From Bacteroidota bacterium (lineage in GTDB: Bacteria; Bacteroidota; Bacteroidia; Bacteroidales; VadinHA17), in contig QKGI01000158.1 of the NCBI GenBank assembly GCA_003250475.1, positions 1-39,808 of the forward strand: 39,808 nucleotides of DNA, given 5' to 3'. The notes beneath the pieces were generated by a model. It was not told the origin of the DNA. It searched no databases and was given only the letters and a program-made list of their open reading frames with translations. Position numbers and translations under genes: made by a program. Positions 16,472 to 25,674 of the stretch are shown here, one piece after another (the first letter of the stretch is position 1; each line of letters starts with the position of its first letter).

Positions 16472-19285
16472 ATGAAAAAAAGACTGGCGGCACTTATAAT
16501 GATTCTTGCAGGCATCAACCTTGCATCACATGCACAGGTTGTCACTACCGTCCCAGTGTTTCCGGTTAGTTCCGGACCGGTAGTTGTGACCTTTCATGCC
16601 GACATGGGAGACATGGGCATGAAAGATTATACCGGCGACGATGTATACGCTCATACAGGTGTGATCACAAACCTTAGTGTTACAAATTCCGACTGGAAAT
16701 ATGTTGTGTCCGGAACATGGAGCACCACTGTCCCTCCACCCGACAAGGTGAAGCTGACCAGGGTTGACGCCAATACATATTCCCTTACTATTGCTCCATC
16801 AATACGAGAGTATTACGGTGTGCCTGCATCGGAAACAATACTCAAGATGGCTTTTGTCTTCCGTAATGCAAATGCCTCACGCACGGGACGTGATGTGGGC
16901 GGGGCAGATATTTTTTACGCCGTGAGCGAGGAAGCTGCTTTTGAAGTATTGCTTTCACAACCTGCTCTTTATACTTCTCTTGTAAACTCAGGTGAAGAGA
17001 TCCCGGTACAGGCATCAGCGTCGGTATGTGATTCCATAATCCTTTACCTGAACGGTACGCCTGTTAAAAAGGTTACGGAAACCACCCTCAGCCACAGTGT
17101 GACAGCCGGCGGATCGGGAAGCTTCAAGCTGGTGGCAAAGGCCTGGTATAACAATGTCATGAAGGCTGACTCTGCCTATTATTTTATAAGGACGGCAACC
17201 GTCACCGAGCCAGTTCCGGCAGGACTCAGGCCAGGAGTGAACATAACCGGCGACAACTCCGTCGCATTCCTGCTATATGCCCCGTATAAGAACAGCGTCT
17301 TTGTGATGGGAGACTTCAATAACTGGGTATACAGTGAGGAGGGCTTCATGAAGAGGAGCCCTGATGGCAACTGGTTCTGGACTGAGATAGACGGACTGGA
17401 TCCTGGCCTGGAATATGGGTTCCAGTACCTTATCGATGAAACGCTGAGGATCCCTGACCCATATACTACAAAGGTTCTGGATCCGTGGAATGACAAATTT
17501 ATTGAGGAAGAAACATACCCGGGACTGAAAGCTTATCCAGAAGGGTTTGCCGATGGTCTTGTGTCTGTGTTCCAGACCCGGCCACAGGAGTATGAATGGA
17601 AAAACACCATTCCTCCTGCACAGGATACTCTGATCATTTACGAGTTGCTTGTACGCGATTTTGTTGAGACACATCAGTTTAAGACTATAGCTGACACTCT
17701 CGGCTATTTTAACAGGCTTGGTATAAATGCTGTTGAGTTCATGCCGGTAAACGAATTTGAAGGCAACAGCAGCTGGGGGTATAATCCTGCAATGTACTTT
17801 GCAGTTGATAAGTACTACGGCCCGGAAAATGAGTTCAGGGAGGTAATTGATTCTTGCCATAGCCATGGCATCGCCGTGATAATGGATATCGTCCTCAACC
17901 ATGCATACGGAAGCAACCCACTGGTGCGGATGTATTTCAACAGTATTACTAACCAGCCTGCAGCCAATAACCCGTGGTTCAATGTGCAATCACCAAACAC
18001 CAGTTACAGCTGGGGTTACGATTTTAACCATGAGAGCGCTGCGACCAAAGCTTTTGTTGACAGTGTATGCCATTACTGGATTGATGAATTCAAGGTTGAC
18101 GGCTTCAGGTTTGATTTTACAAAGGGGTTTACAAATACCTACGGTGACGGTTGGGCCTATGATGCTTCCAGGATAGCCATCCTGAAAAGGATAGCCGACA
18201 GGATCAGGTCTTACAAGCCTGACGCCATCCTGATACTTGAACATTTCACCGATAACACCGAGGAGAAAGAGCTGGCAGCATACGGATTCCTCCTCTGGGG
18301 TTTTGCCAAATACCGGTATCAGGCTGCCTCAACGAGCCGCAGCGACTGGAATATGTCTATTGCAGATGCTTCATGGATCAACCGGGGATGGGCTGTTCCC
18401 GGCATCGTAGATTACATGGAGAGTCATGATGAAGAGAGGATCATGTACCTGAATCTGAATGACGGAGAGGCTGTTGGCGGCTATAATATCAAAGAGCTCG
18501 TCACTGCCCTGAAAAGGATCAAGCTGACTGCAACGTTCTTTATGACGATCCCGGGTCCAAAAATGCTCTGGCAGTTTCAGGAACTCGGATACGACTACTC
18601 AAAGAACTATAACAATGATCCACTGGGCCCGAAGCCCCTCCGCTGGGATTATTATACTATCGCAAGCCGGAAGAACCTGTATGATAACTTCGCTGCGCTT
18701 GCCGGACTCAAGAAGAAATACCCGGCGTTTTCGTCAGATAACTTTACCCTCTATGAATCTGGAGAAACGAAGAGACTGAATATACAACATCCTGATATGG
18801 ATATTGTAGTGCTTGGAAATTTTGACCTTTTCCCCCGTGATATAGCTCCCAATTTCACCAGGACCGGAACATGGTATGAGTTCTTCAGGGGAACGGCAAT
18901 CGATATAGGCCCGTCGAGCCAGAATACCCCGTTGACTCTTCTGCAGGGCGAGTACAGATTGTACACCTCAATGCAGGTCGACAGACCGTCGTTTCTGACA
19001 GGTATAGAGGATGAGCTTGCTGACAAGGAGGGAGAAGGCATCATGTTTGATATTATACCGAATCCGTTCTCAGAGCAGACTGTCATTAGGTTTACAGGTA
19101 ATGACCAGTACCGGCCTCATACTGTTGAGCTGTTTTCTGTAAACGGGTCACGGGTGCTTGTAAGGGCGGTGCCGGCAGGAATAGACGATATCACCCTGGA
19201 GGGCAACAACCTTTCACCCGGGGTCTATTATGTCAGGGTAACCTCTGGAAGAGTTTCAACGGTAAGGATGATTATAAGGAGATGA
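16472..19285 (+). CDS. T9SS-exported GH13 alpha-amylase/pullulanase-type enzyme
   Basis: 937 residues with a Sec signal peptide (cut near SHA-Q, residue 21). After ~230 residues of beta-rich modules of uncertain family comes a CBM48-like domain (about 255-345, FVMGDFNNW and PDPYTTKVLDPW). The GH13 barrel spans roughly 385-760, with DIVLNH, nucleophile Asp548 in DGFRFD, acid/base Glu590 in LILEHF and Asp653 in ESHDE. The last ~80 residues are a T9SS type A sorting domain (IPNPFSEQTVIRF ... GVYYVRV). It should act outside the cell or on its surface, cutting alpha-glucans for the Sus complex; linkage preference cannot be told. A terminator precedes it, so it probably has its own promoter or partial readthrough. 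Confidence 0.93.
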   Translation: MKKRLAALIMILAGINLASHAQVVTTVPVFPVSSGPVVVTFHADMGDMGMKDYTGDDVYAHTGVITNLSVTNSDWKYVVSGTWSTTVPPPDKVKLTRVDANTYSLTIAPSIREYYGVPASETILKMAFVFRNANASRTGRDVGGADIFYAVSEEAAFEVLLSQPALYTSLVNSGEEIPVQASASVCDSIILYLNGTPVKKVTETTLSHSVTAGGSGSFKLVAKAWYNNVMKADSAYYFIRTATVTEPVPAGLRPGVNITGDNSVAFLLYAPYKNSVFVMGDFNNWVYSEEGFMKRSPDGNWFWTEIDGLDPGLEYGFQYLIDETLRIPDPYTTKVLDPWNDKFIEEETYPGLKAYPEGFADGLVSVFQTRPQEYEWKNTIPPAQDTLIIYELLVRDFVETHQFKTIADTLGYFNRLGINAVEFMPVNEFEGNSSWGYNPAMYFAVDKYYGPENEFREVIDSCHSHGIAVIMDIVLNHAYGSNPLVRMYFNSITNQPAANNPWFNVQSPNTSYSWGYDFNHESAATKAFVDSVCHYWIDEFKVDGFRFDFTKGFTNTYGDGWAYDASRIAILKRIADRIRSYKPDAILILEHFTDNTEEKELAAYGFLLWGFAKYRYQAASTSRSDWNMSIADASWINRGWAVPGIVDYMESHDEERIMYLNLNDGEAVGGYNIKELVTALKRIKLTATFFMTIPGPKMLWQFQELGYDYSKNYNNDPLGPKPLRWDYYTIASRKNLYDNFAALAGLKKKYPAFSSDNFTLYESGETKRLNIQHPDMDIVVLGNFDLFPRDIAPNFTRTGTWYEFFRGTAIDIGPSSQNTPLTLLQGEYRLYTSMQVDRPSFLTGIEDELADKEGEGIMFDIIPNPFSEQTVIRFTGNDQYRPHTVELFSVNGSRVLVRAVPAGIDDITLEGNNLSPGVYYVRVTSGRVSTVRMIIRR

Positions 19286-19290
19286 GTAAA

Positions 19291-19326
19291 TGAAAAAACC
19301 CGGATCGTATGACCCGGGTTTTTTCA
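19291..19326. terminator. Bidirectional terminator between convergent GH13 genes
   Basis: TGAAAAAACCCGG (19291-19303) and CCGGGTTTTTTCA (19314-19326) form a perfect 13-bp stem with a 10-nt loop. A/T-tracts on both sides of the stem make it usable from either strand. It lies between the stops at 19285 (plus) and 19349 (minus). Confidence 0.9.
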
Positions 19327-19348
19327 TTACACTAAAACCACCGGTTGA

Positions 19349-20719
19349 TTATTCTGTCAGCACCATATATCCCCAGGGTTCAAAATGCATCCTGACACCT
19401 TGCTTTATTTCCACATCGTTTTCTGAAAACAGGTCTCTGTAGAGACCTTTTTTAATCCCGTTCTCCAGGGCTACCTCGACTGGTTTATTACTGAGGTTGA
19501 GTATAACCAGCACCTCGTTGTCTCCCTTAACCCTTTTATATGCATATACGTTCTTCTGATCACTCTTCAGGGGTTCATATGTTCCGCCCTCGGTACCGTG
19601 CCTCAGGGCAGGGTGTGTGGTGCGCAGATGTACCAGTTTCGTGTAGAAGGGCCGGAGATCAGAATCCTTCCATTCGATGGGATCGCGTTTGAAGAATTCA
19701 AGTCTCTTGTCAAGATCAGCTTCCTGGCCGTTATAAATCAGGGGAACACCGGGAATGGTGAACAGATAGGCTGCAAAAGCCTTCTGGGCATCACCCATCT
19801 GTTCATCAATGGTACCGTTCCAGGAGTTTTCGTCATGGTTGGTCATAAACCGTAGCCTGTATGAATCGGGATCGTACCTCTTAAGCTCGAACTGCATGAT
19901 ACTGTCGAGGGAGGCTGGCCTGCGCCTGCCCTGGGCAACGGCATTCATCAGATGGTGGTGCGCCCATGCATAGTTCATGTCAAAAGCTCTTGCCAGAAGA
20001 TATGAGTGCTCCTCATCCTCAGCCAGCATGAGTACCGGCTTGACAGCATTGAGCTCTGTGGTTGCCCTGAACCAGAATTCTTCCGGTACCAGTCCCGGGA
20101 AATCACACCTGTAGCCGTCAACGCCTGCCTCTGCTACCCAGTATTTCATGGCGCCGATCATGTAATCCCACAACGGCATGGCCGTATAGTCAAACTGGAT
20201 GACATCAGTCCAGTCGAACGGTGAAACAAAATTGCCCGAGGAATCTTTTACATACCATTCCGGAAATTCGGTTGCCAGGGGATTATCCCATGCGGAATGG
20301 TTACCGACCCAGTCGAGTATCACATGAAAACCCATATCATGGGCCTTGGCTACAAGAGCCTTGAAGTCATCTATGGTACCGAACTCCGGGTTGATACCCT
20401 TGTAATCTTTAATGGAGTAGTAACTCCCCAGTTCTCCCTTTCTGTTAACCTCACCGATAGGATATACAGGCATAAACCAGAGCACATTTACACCCAGCTC
20501 CTTCAGCTGTGGCAGCGCCCGGTCAACGCCTGCAAAGGTTCCCTCTTGGGAGAACTGTCGTACGTTGATCTCATAGAGGACCATATTACGGGTCCAGTCA
20601 GCATGAACCACCGAACTCTTCAACGGTTCAATGACACTCGTTACCTTTTGCCGGCATCCAGCCACCACAACGGCTGTGCCCACAAGCAGGATAATTATCT
20701 TAATGATGTGTTCCTTCAT
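19349..20719 (-). CDS. GH13 alpha-amylase-family lipoprotein
   Basis: 456 residues, a compact GH13 enzyme with a lipoprotein signal (VVVAGC, Cys22), so it is membrane-anchored. Conserved regions are DWVGNH (136-141), DGYRCD with nucleophile Asp206, MLAEDE with acid/base Glu234, and TNHDE with Asp296. A short C-terminal beta domain ends at EPWGYMVLTE. There is no separate binding module. It should hydrolyse alpha-glucan oligosaccharides at the membrane, on the periplasmic or outer face; which one cannot be read. Last gene of the minus-strand operon, 7 bp after the preceding GH13 gene. Confidence 0.92.
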   Translation of the reverse strand: MKEHIIKIIILLVGTAVVVAGCRQKVTSVIEPLKSSVVHADWTRNMVLYEINVRQFSQEGTFAGVDRALPQLKELGVNVLWFMPVYPIGEVNRKGELGSYYSIKDYKGINPEFGTIDDFKALVAKAHDMGFHVILDWVGNHSAWDNPLATEFPEWYVKDSSGNFVSPFDWTDVIQFDYTAMPLWDYMIGAMKYWVAEAGVDGYRCDFPGLVPEEFWFRATTELNAVKPVLMLAEDEEHSYLLARAFDMNYAWAHHHLMNAVAQGRRRPASLDSIMQFELKRYDPDSYRLRFMTNHDENSWNGTIDEQMGDAQKAFAAYLFTIPGVPLIYNGQEADLDKRLEFFKRDPIEWKDSDLRPFYTKLVHLRTTHPALRHGTEGGTYEPLKSDQKNVYAYKRVKGDNEVLVILNLSNKPVEVALENGIKKGLYRDLFSENDVEIKQGVRMHFEPWGYMVLTE

Positions 20720-20726
20720 GATTGAT

Positions 20727-22571
20727 TTATTTTAGTTCAATTATCATTGCACTTTTCGGAGATATCTCAAATGATGAGAGATCGTCTATTTCTTTCCCTG
20801 AAACAACGTCATGACCATGTGTAAAACCTGCCATTGATTCGGAATATGTTTCGCGTCTGATTGTTTTGCTCTCTTTCTCATTGTTGTTAAGGACAACCAT
20901 TACGCTCTCCTTATCATTGTAGCGGAAGTAGACATACACCCCGTCGCGTGGGATAAAATGCTTCATCCTGCCGGAATGGATAACCTCCTTTTTCAGCCTC
21001 CATTGCAGTATCTGTCTTGTAAAGTCAAGCGCTTCCTGTTCATTGCCGTCAAGGCCGGTCATTGTAAATGCATTTTTCTTATCTCCCGGCCACCCCCCGG
21101 GGAAGTCCTCCCGGAGGTAACCATCGCCCCTGCTCTTGTCGCCGTTCATGACTATCTCGGTACCATAGTAGAGCTGTGGTATACCCCTTGTTGTCATGAT
21201 GAAGCTCAGTGCCATCTTGTATACATCGAGCCTTTGTCCCGTCTCGGTGTAAAAGCGTGTCATATCATGGTTGTCAAGAAAGATGACGTTTCTTGCCGGC
21301 TCCGGATATAAGAAGTCCTGTGACAGTACAGAGTAGAGCTTTGAGATCTGGTCGTCAGGACTTCCCTCCCCGGTGAAGGCCCTGTGGGTGGCAAAGCAAA
21401 GAGGCAGGTCGGTAAGGGAGGGCAGGTTTGACCGGTAGCCGTTGCTGTTTTGTTTATTAAGAGCCCAGTATGAGACATGGGCCGGTTCATCATACCATAC
21501 CTCTCCTACAATAAAGAATCCCGGGAACTCCTCTTCGACACGCTTCGCCCACCTGGCCATCATGTCGGGCTGAGGGTACGGATATGTGTCCATCCTTATC
21601 CCGTCAAGATCACTGAAAGCTATCCACCAGAGGCTTGTCTGGATAAGGTATGTTTCAACAAGCGGGTTATCCTGGTTAAGGTCAGGCATGGTGATGTCAA
21701 ACCATCCTTTCTCCATAAGCAAAACATCTATATCTGCAGCATATGGATCCATATATGTGGAGGCCCTGTAGTTGGTTCGTGTAAATTTATCGAACTGGTG
21801 AATCCAGTCCTTTGACGGCAGATCCTTCATCCACCAGTGAAAAGAACCTATATGGTTAAAAATCATATCCATCACTACCTTCATTCCCCTGTCATGAGCC
21901 TCCGATACCAGCCGTCTGAAATCTTCATTTGACCCGTAACGCGGATCGGACCTGTAGAAGTCCGTTGTAGAATAACCATGGTAAGACGAATGATGTTGAT
22001 TGTTTTCAAGGAACGGGTTGAGCCAGATGCCTGTGACACCCAGTTCATGAAGATAATCAAGATGGTCTTCAATACCCTTCAGGTCTCCGCCGTGCCTGCC
22101 TCCCGGATTGTTACGGCTGAGTTGTTCTGTCATACCATCAACATTGTCATTCGAGGTGTCCCCATTGGCAAACCGGTCTGGCATCAGAAGATAGATTACG
22201 TCGGAACAGTCAAATCCCCGTGCCTGTCCGTCAGGCCTGGCGTATAAAGGATAGTCATATGTAAATTTCCCCTTTCCACCGGCAAAGGTGAGGGTTGCCG
22301 TTCCTGGCAGGATATTATCACTGAGACAGAGATTGATAAACAGATAGTTTGGATTTTCAGTGCGTACCAGCGTTTTGACCTCCAGACCCGGGTAGTCTGT
22401 TGCAACTGTGTATGACCCGATATCCCTGCCATATACCATCAGCTGAAGCATGTTATCATTCATGCCCGTGAACCATGACGGCGGATCAATATGTTCAATG
22501 ACCTGCGCCCGGGCGGGTAGCATGACCATCATCAGGAGGGAAGCAGAAATTAGTCCGATTCTTTTCATCAT
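20727..22571 (-). CDS. GH13 neopullulanase/cyclomaltodextrinase-like enzyme (SusA-like)
   Basis: 614 residues with a Sec signal peptide (MMKRIGLISASLLMMVMLPA, cut after RA), so it is probably periplasmic. An N-terminal Ig-like cyclomaltodextrinase-N domain (about 24-115) precedes the GH13 barrel: DMIFNH (235-240), DGIRMD with nucleophile Asp328, IVGEVW with Glu357, LDNHD with Asp436. A C-terminal beta domain follows. This architecture matches Bacteroides SusA and related neopullulanases that split imported maltodextrins into maltose and small sugars. It lies 131 bp downstream of the GH65 gene. That gap contains two short palindromes (22616-22629 and 22673-22684) of unknown role, so an internal promoter is possible. 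Confidence 0.93.
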   Translation of the reverse strand: MMKRIGLISASLLMMVMLPARAQVIEHIDPPSWFTGMNDNMLQLMVYGRDIGSYTVATDYPGLEVKTLVRTENPNYLFINLCLSDNILPGTATLTFAGGKGKFTYDYPLYARPDGQARGFDCSDVIYLLMPDRFANGDTSNDNVDGMTEQLSRNNPGGRHGGDLKGIEDHLDYLHELGVTGIWLNPFLENNQHHSSYHGYSTTDFYRSDPRYGSNEDFRRLVSEAHDRGMKVVMDMIFNHIGSFHWWMKDLPSKDWIHQFDKFTRTNYRASTYMDPYAADIDVLLMEKGWFDITMPDLNQDNPLVETYLIQTSLWWIAFSDLDGIRMDTYPYPQPDMMARWAKRVEEEFPGFFIVGEVWYDEPAHVSYWALNKQNSNGYRSNLPSLTDLPLCFATHRAFTGEGSPDDQISKLYSVLSQDFLYPEPARNVIFLDNHDMTRFYTETGQRLDVYKMALSFIMTTRGIPQLYYGTEIVMNGDKSRGDGYLREDFPGGWPGDKKNAFTMTGLDGNEQEALDFTRQILQWRLKKEVIHSGRMKHFIPRDGVYVYFRYNDKESVMVVLNNNEKESKTIRRETYSESMAGFTHGHDVVSGKEIDDLSSFEISPKSAMIIELK

Positions 22572-22702
22572 CGATAATTTAACAGTTCATAAGGATGTGA
22601 AGCTCCGAAGGTGCAAACACATCTGTGTTATTTACTTCATTATTGTTGAGATTATCTTTTCTCATCCGGCAGACTCATGTGAGTTTTTGGAGACATGATG
22701 TT

Positions 22703-25018
22703 TCACGGCTTCCTGAATTGCATTTCTTTACCCGGAAGCAGCGTAACCATTTCTTTGTAAACTGTAAGTGGTATTGATGCCTGTGACAGGTTCACCACGT
22801 TCACAGTTTTCCCGTTAACCTCAACCCTGAGAGGGTTGTTCCTGTATCTGATAATAAAGGAATATGAATTCCATGCAGCCGGGATCACCGGATTGAAACA
22901 AACCCTTTCATTACAGATCCTCATGCCTCCGAATCCCTCGACTATAGCCAGCCATGTACCGGCCATGCTCGTGATATGGAGGCCTTCCTTCACCTCCCTG
23001 TTGTAATCGTCGAGGTCCAGCCTTGCGGTGCGGAGGTACAGGGTATATGCTCTTTCTGTATCATGAAGCCTGGCAGACAGGATTGAGTGTATACTTGCCG
23101 ATAGTGATGATTCATGAACACATCGCGGCTCATAGAAGTCGTAATTACGTCTTATAGTCTCTTCATCGAAGTCTTCCTCGAAAAAGTAAATGCCCTGCAG
23201 GACATCTGCCTGCTTGATGAATACGGAACGAAGTATACGGTCCCATGACCAGTGCTGGTTAAGAGGCCTTTCATCTGCAGCCAGGTCTTTTACAGTCTGC
23301 TGTAATTTATCCATAAAGCCGTCCTGTTGCAGGAAGATACCCAGTTCATGGTGTGCCGGGAGATACATTTTGTAAATTATATCTCTCCACAGGTTAAATT
23401 CGCCCTGTATGTCAAGGTGAGTCCGGGCTACCACGGAGTTGTATTTAACCCTGCTGGCTGAACTGAGCCACTCAAGGGAGTCAATGGTATATTTCAGTGT
23501 CCAGCGGGCCAGGGTGTTAGTATACCAGTTATTGTTTACATTGTTTTCGTATTCGTTGGGGCCAGTGACGCCAAGGATGACATACTGGTTCTTCTCCTGT
23601 GACCAGCTGCAGCGCTGAGCCCAGAACCGCGACAATGCTATCAGGACTTCCAGTCCGTACCCTGCAAGGTAGTCCTGGTCACCGGTGTGCCTTATATAGT
23701 TGAAGATTGCATAGGCGATGGCCCCGTTACGGTGAATCTCTTCAAAGGTTATCTCCCACTCGTTATGGCACTCCTCTCCATTCATTGTCACCATAGGAAA
23801 GAGAGCTGCTCCGCCGGTGAATCCCAGCTTCCTGGCATTTGCAACAGCCTTATCAAGATGTTTGTACCTGTAAAGCAGTAGGTTGCGGGCAACATGGGTG
23901 TCGGCTGTGCTCAGATAAAAGGGAAAGGCAAATGCCTCGGTATCCCAGTAGGTGCTGCCACCGTATTTTTCGCCGGTGAATCCCTTGGGTCCTATGTTGA
24001 GACGCGGATCATCACCTGTGTATGTCTGGTTGAGCTGGAAGATGTTAAACCGTATGCCCTGCTGTGCTGCTATGTCACCCTTAATGACAATATCGCCATA
24101 TTCCCATTTCTTTTCCCATGCTTTTTTATGTTCGGAGAGCAGGGTGTCAAATCCCTTTTGTGCCGATTTGCCTGCATAAGACATTGCCTTCAGGGCCAGT
24201 CCTTCAACCGGGTGGTTGAAGGAGGAGAGCACTGCAACATATTTTTTTACGGTAAAGGTGTCGCCGTCACTATAATCAGCGGAGAATACTGTTCCGGCAG
24301 ATCTGTCGGTTTTTGATATTGTTGTTTTTCCATTTGCAGGTTTTCCGTTCAGGTCAAAGGTGTTTTCCATTGCGGTGGCAACCACGAAGGCCGTTTTGCG
24401 CGTCTGCGCCACCACTACGGCTCTCGTTCCGTCATGGTCGGCAGACTCATTCTCCCAGAACTTTTCGTCATAGTTGGCATCTTCGTTGTATACATCTGCA
24501 TCAAGCCATGGAACTATCTCAACCGTTCCGCCTCCTCCAGTAACACGAACGGAGTAGCAGATAGCGGCACTCTCCGGCTCGCTCATGGAAAGAAACCTCT
24601 TTGCGGTGATCTCTGCTATTCGCCCTGACTGCATTACCACTGTGAAAGCTCTTGTGAGCACCCCCTCCCTCATGTCAAGCTCCCGGCGGAAGCTTCTGAC
24701 ATTGCATTTAGCCAGATCCAGTTCTTCATCGTCAATGCGGATTCTTATGCCCGTCCATGAAGGTGCGTTGGGTACTTTGGCAAAATACTCAGGATAACCA
24801 ACCTTCCACCATCCGACCACGGTCTTGTCAGGGTAGTAAATTCCTGCAATATAGGTTCCCTGAAGAGTATCTCCCGTATATGTTTCTTCGAAATTGGCCC
24901 TTTGTCCCATCATACCGTTACCCAGGGCAAAGATGCTTTCGGAGTCGCGGCCTCTTTCAGGTTCGAATCGTGTCTCGATGATTTTCCATTCATCGGACTG
25001 AAATCGTGAATCTGTCAT
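22703..25018 (-). CDS. GH65 maltose phosphorylase
   Basis: 771 residues, cytoplasmic, the usual GH65 length. It phosphorolyses maltose to glucose and beta-D-glucose-1-phosphate with inversion. The general acid is Glu489 in VTGPNEYENNVNNNWYTN, matching Glu487 of the Lactobacillus maltose phosphorylase. The acceptor-specificity loop HNEWEITFEE (418-427) is the maltose-phosphorylase type rather than the trehalose or kojibiose type. HESSLS near the C-terminal part of the barrel is the phosphate-binding region. The stop of this gene's upstream neighbour, beta-phosphoglucomutase, is 6 bp away, and that enzyme uses its product. There is no signal peptide. Confidence 0.94.
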   Translation of the reverse strand: MTDSRFQSDEWKIIETRFEPERGRDSESIFALGNGMMGQRANFEETYTGDTLQGTYIAGIYYPDKTVVGWWKVGYPEYFAKVPNAPSWTGIRIRIDDEELDLAKCNVRSFRRELDMREGVLTRAFTVVMQSGRIAEITAKRFLSMSEPESAAICYSVRVTGGGGTVEIVPWLDADVYNEDANYDEKFWENESADHDGTRAVVVAQTRKTAFVVATAMENTFDLNGKPANGKTTISKTDRSAGTVFSADYSDGDTFTVKKYVAVLSSFNHPVEGLALKAMSYAGKSAQKGFDTLLSEHKKAWEKKWEYGDIVIKGDIAAQQGIRFNIFQLNQTYTGDDPRLNIGPKGFTGEKYGGSTYWDTEAFAFPFYLSTADTHVARNLLLYRYKHLDKAVANARKLGFTGGAALFPMVTMNGEECHNEWEITFEEIHRNGAIAYAIFNYIRHTGDQDYLAGYGLEVLIALSRFWAQRCSWSQEKNQYVILGVTGPNEYENNVNNNWYTNTLARWTLKYTIDSLEWLSSASRVKYNSVVARTHLDIQGEFNLWRDIIYKMYLPAHHELGIFLQQDGFMDKLQQTVKDLAADERPLNQHWSWDRILRSVFIKQADVLQGIYFFEEDFDEETIRRNYDFYEPRCVHESSLSASIHSILSARLHDTERAYTLYLRTARLDLDDYNREVKEGLHITSMAGTWLAIVEGFGGMRICNERVCFNPVIPAAWNSYSFIIRYRNNPLRVEVNGKTVNVVNLSQASIPLTVYKEMVTLLPGKEMQFRKP

Positions 25019-25024
25019 TTCACA

Positions 25025-25672
25025 CTAAAGGTTTCTCAATTGGTTGATTGTTATTTTTCTCAGGTCCGGGATAACCAGGTCAGCCCTTCCGAGCAGTCCG
25101 GGTTTACCCACACCTACGCTCTTCATGCCACCGGCTATCGCAGCCTCAATCCCAGCCTGTGCGTCTTCAAATACAATACAGCACGAAGGTGACAGGCTCA
25201 TCTCCTCCGATGCCTTCAGAAATACTTCCGGGTCAGGTTTGGCTTTGTGTATCCTGTTGCCGTCTATAACCACGTCGAACATATTACGGAGGTGAATACG
25301 GTCAAGGATTGTACCGGCATTTTTACTCGCTGATCCGATAGCCGTCCGGATGCCTTCTTTCCTGAGAGCACTCAGGAGCTTCATGCTTCCCGGGAGTATC
25401 TCGTCAGGAGTCATCCCCGAAATGAATTCTATATACCATCTGTTTTTCCGGGCGGCAAGCTCCTCTTTTTCCCGCGGGCTTACCGTAACACCTCCTATTC
25501 CGAGGAGAATCTCCAGGGAGGCCATCCGGCTTACTCCTTTAAGAGCCTCATTATCTTCGAGTGTGAACTCAAAACTCAGCTCCTTTGCCAGCCGGCGCCA
25601 GGCCATAAAATGATATTTAGCAGTATCAACTATGACACCGTCGAGGTCAAAGATGCATCCTTTAAGGTCCAT
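25025..25672 (-). CDS. pgmB: Beta-phosphoglucomutase
   Basis: 215 residues of the HAD superfamily. It converts beta-glucose-1-phosphate to glucose-6-phosphate through an enzyme aspartyl-phosphate. The catalytic loop FDLDGVIVDTA gives nucleophile Asp9 and acid/base Asp11. The cap has LKGVSRMASLE, a beta-PGM hallmark. GSASKNA and KAKPDPEVF, followed by FEDAQAGIEAA, are the other HAD motifs. It lies between the MFS transporter (2 bp gap) and GH65 in a tight operon, which fits its use of the phosphorylase product. Confidence 0.95.
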   Translation of the reverse strand: MDLKGCIFDLDGVIVDTAKYHFMAWRRLAKELSFEFTLEDNEALKGVSRMASLEILLGIGGVTVSPREKEELAARKNRWYIEFISGMTPDEILPGSMKLLSALRKEGIRTAIGSASKNAGTILDRIHLRNMFDVVIDGNRIHKAKPDPEVFLKASEEMSLSPSCCIVFEDAQAGIEAAIAGGMKSVGVGKPGLLGRADLVIPDLRKITINQLRNL

Positions 25673-25674
25673 TG

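Noticed and set aside
17273-17989. Long minus-strand open frame (238 codons) opposite the GH13 gene.
   Set aside because: It lies wholly antisense to a confidently assigned enzyme and shows no domain; a shadow of codon bias.
23894-24316. Plus-strand frame of 140 codons opposite the GH65 gene.
   Set aside because: Antisense to conserved GH65 catalytic-domain sequence, with Cys-rich, non-protein-like composition.
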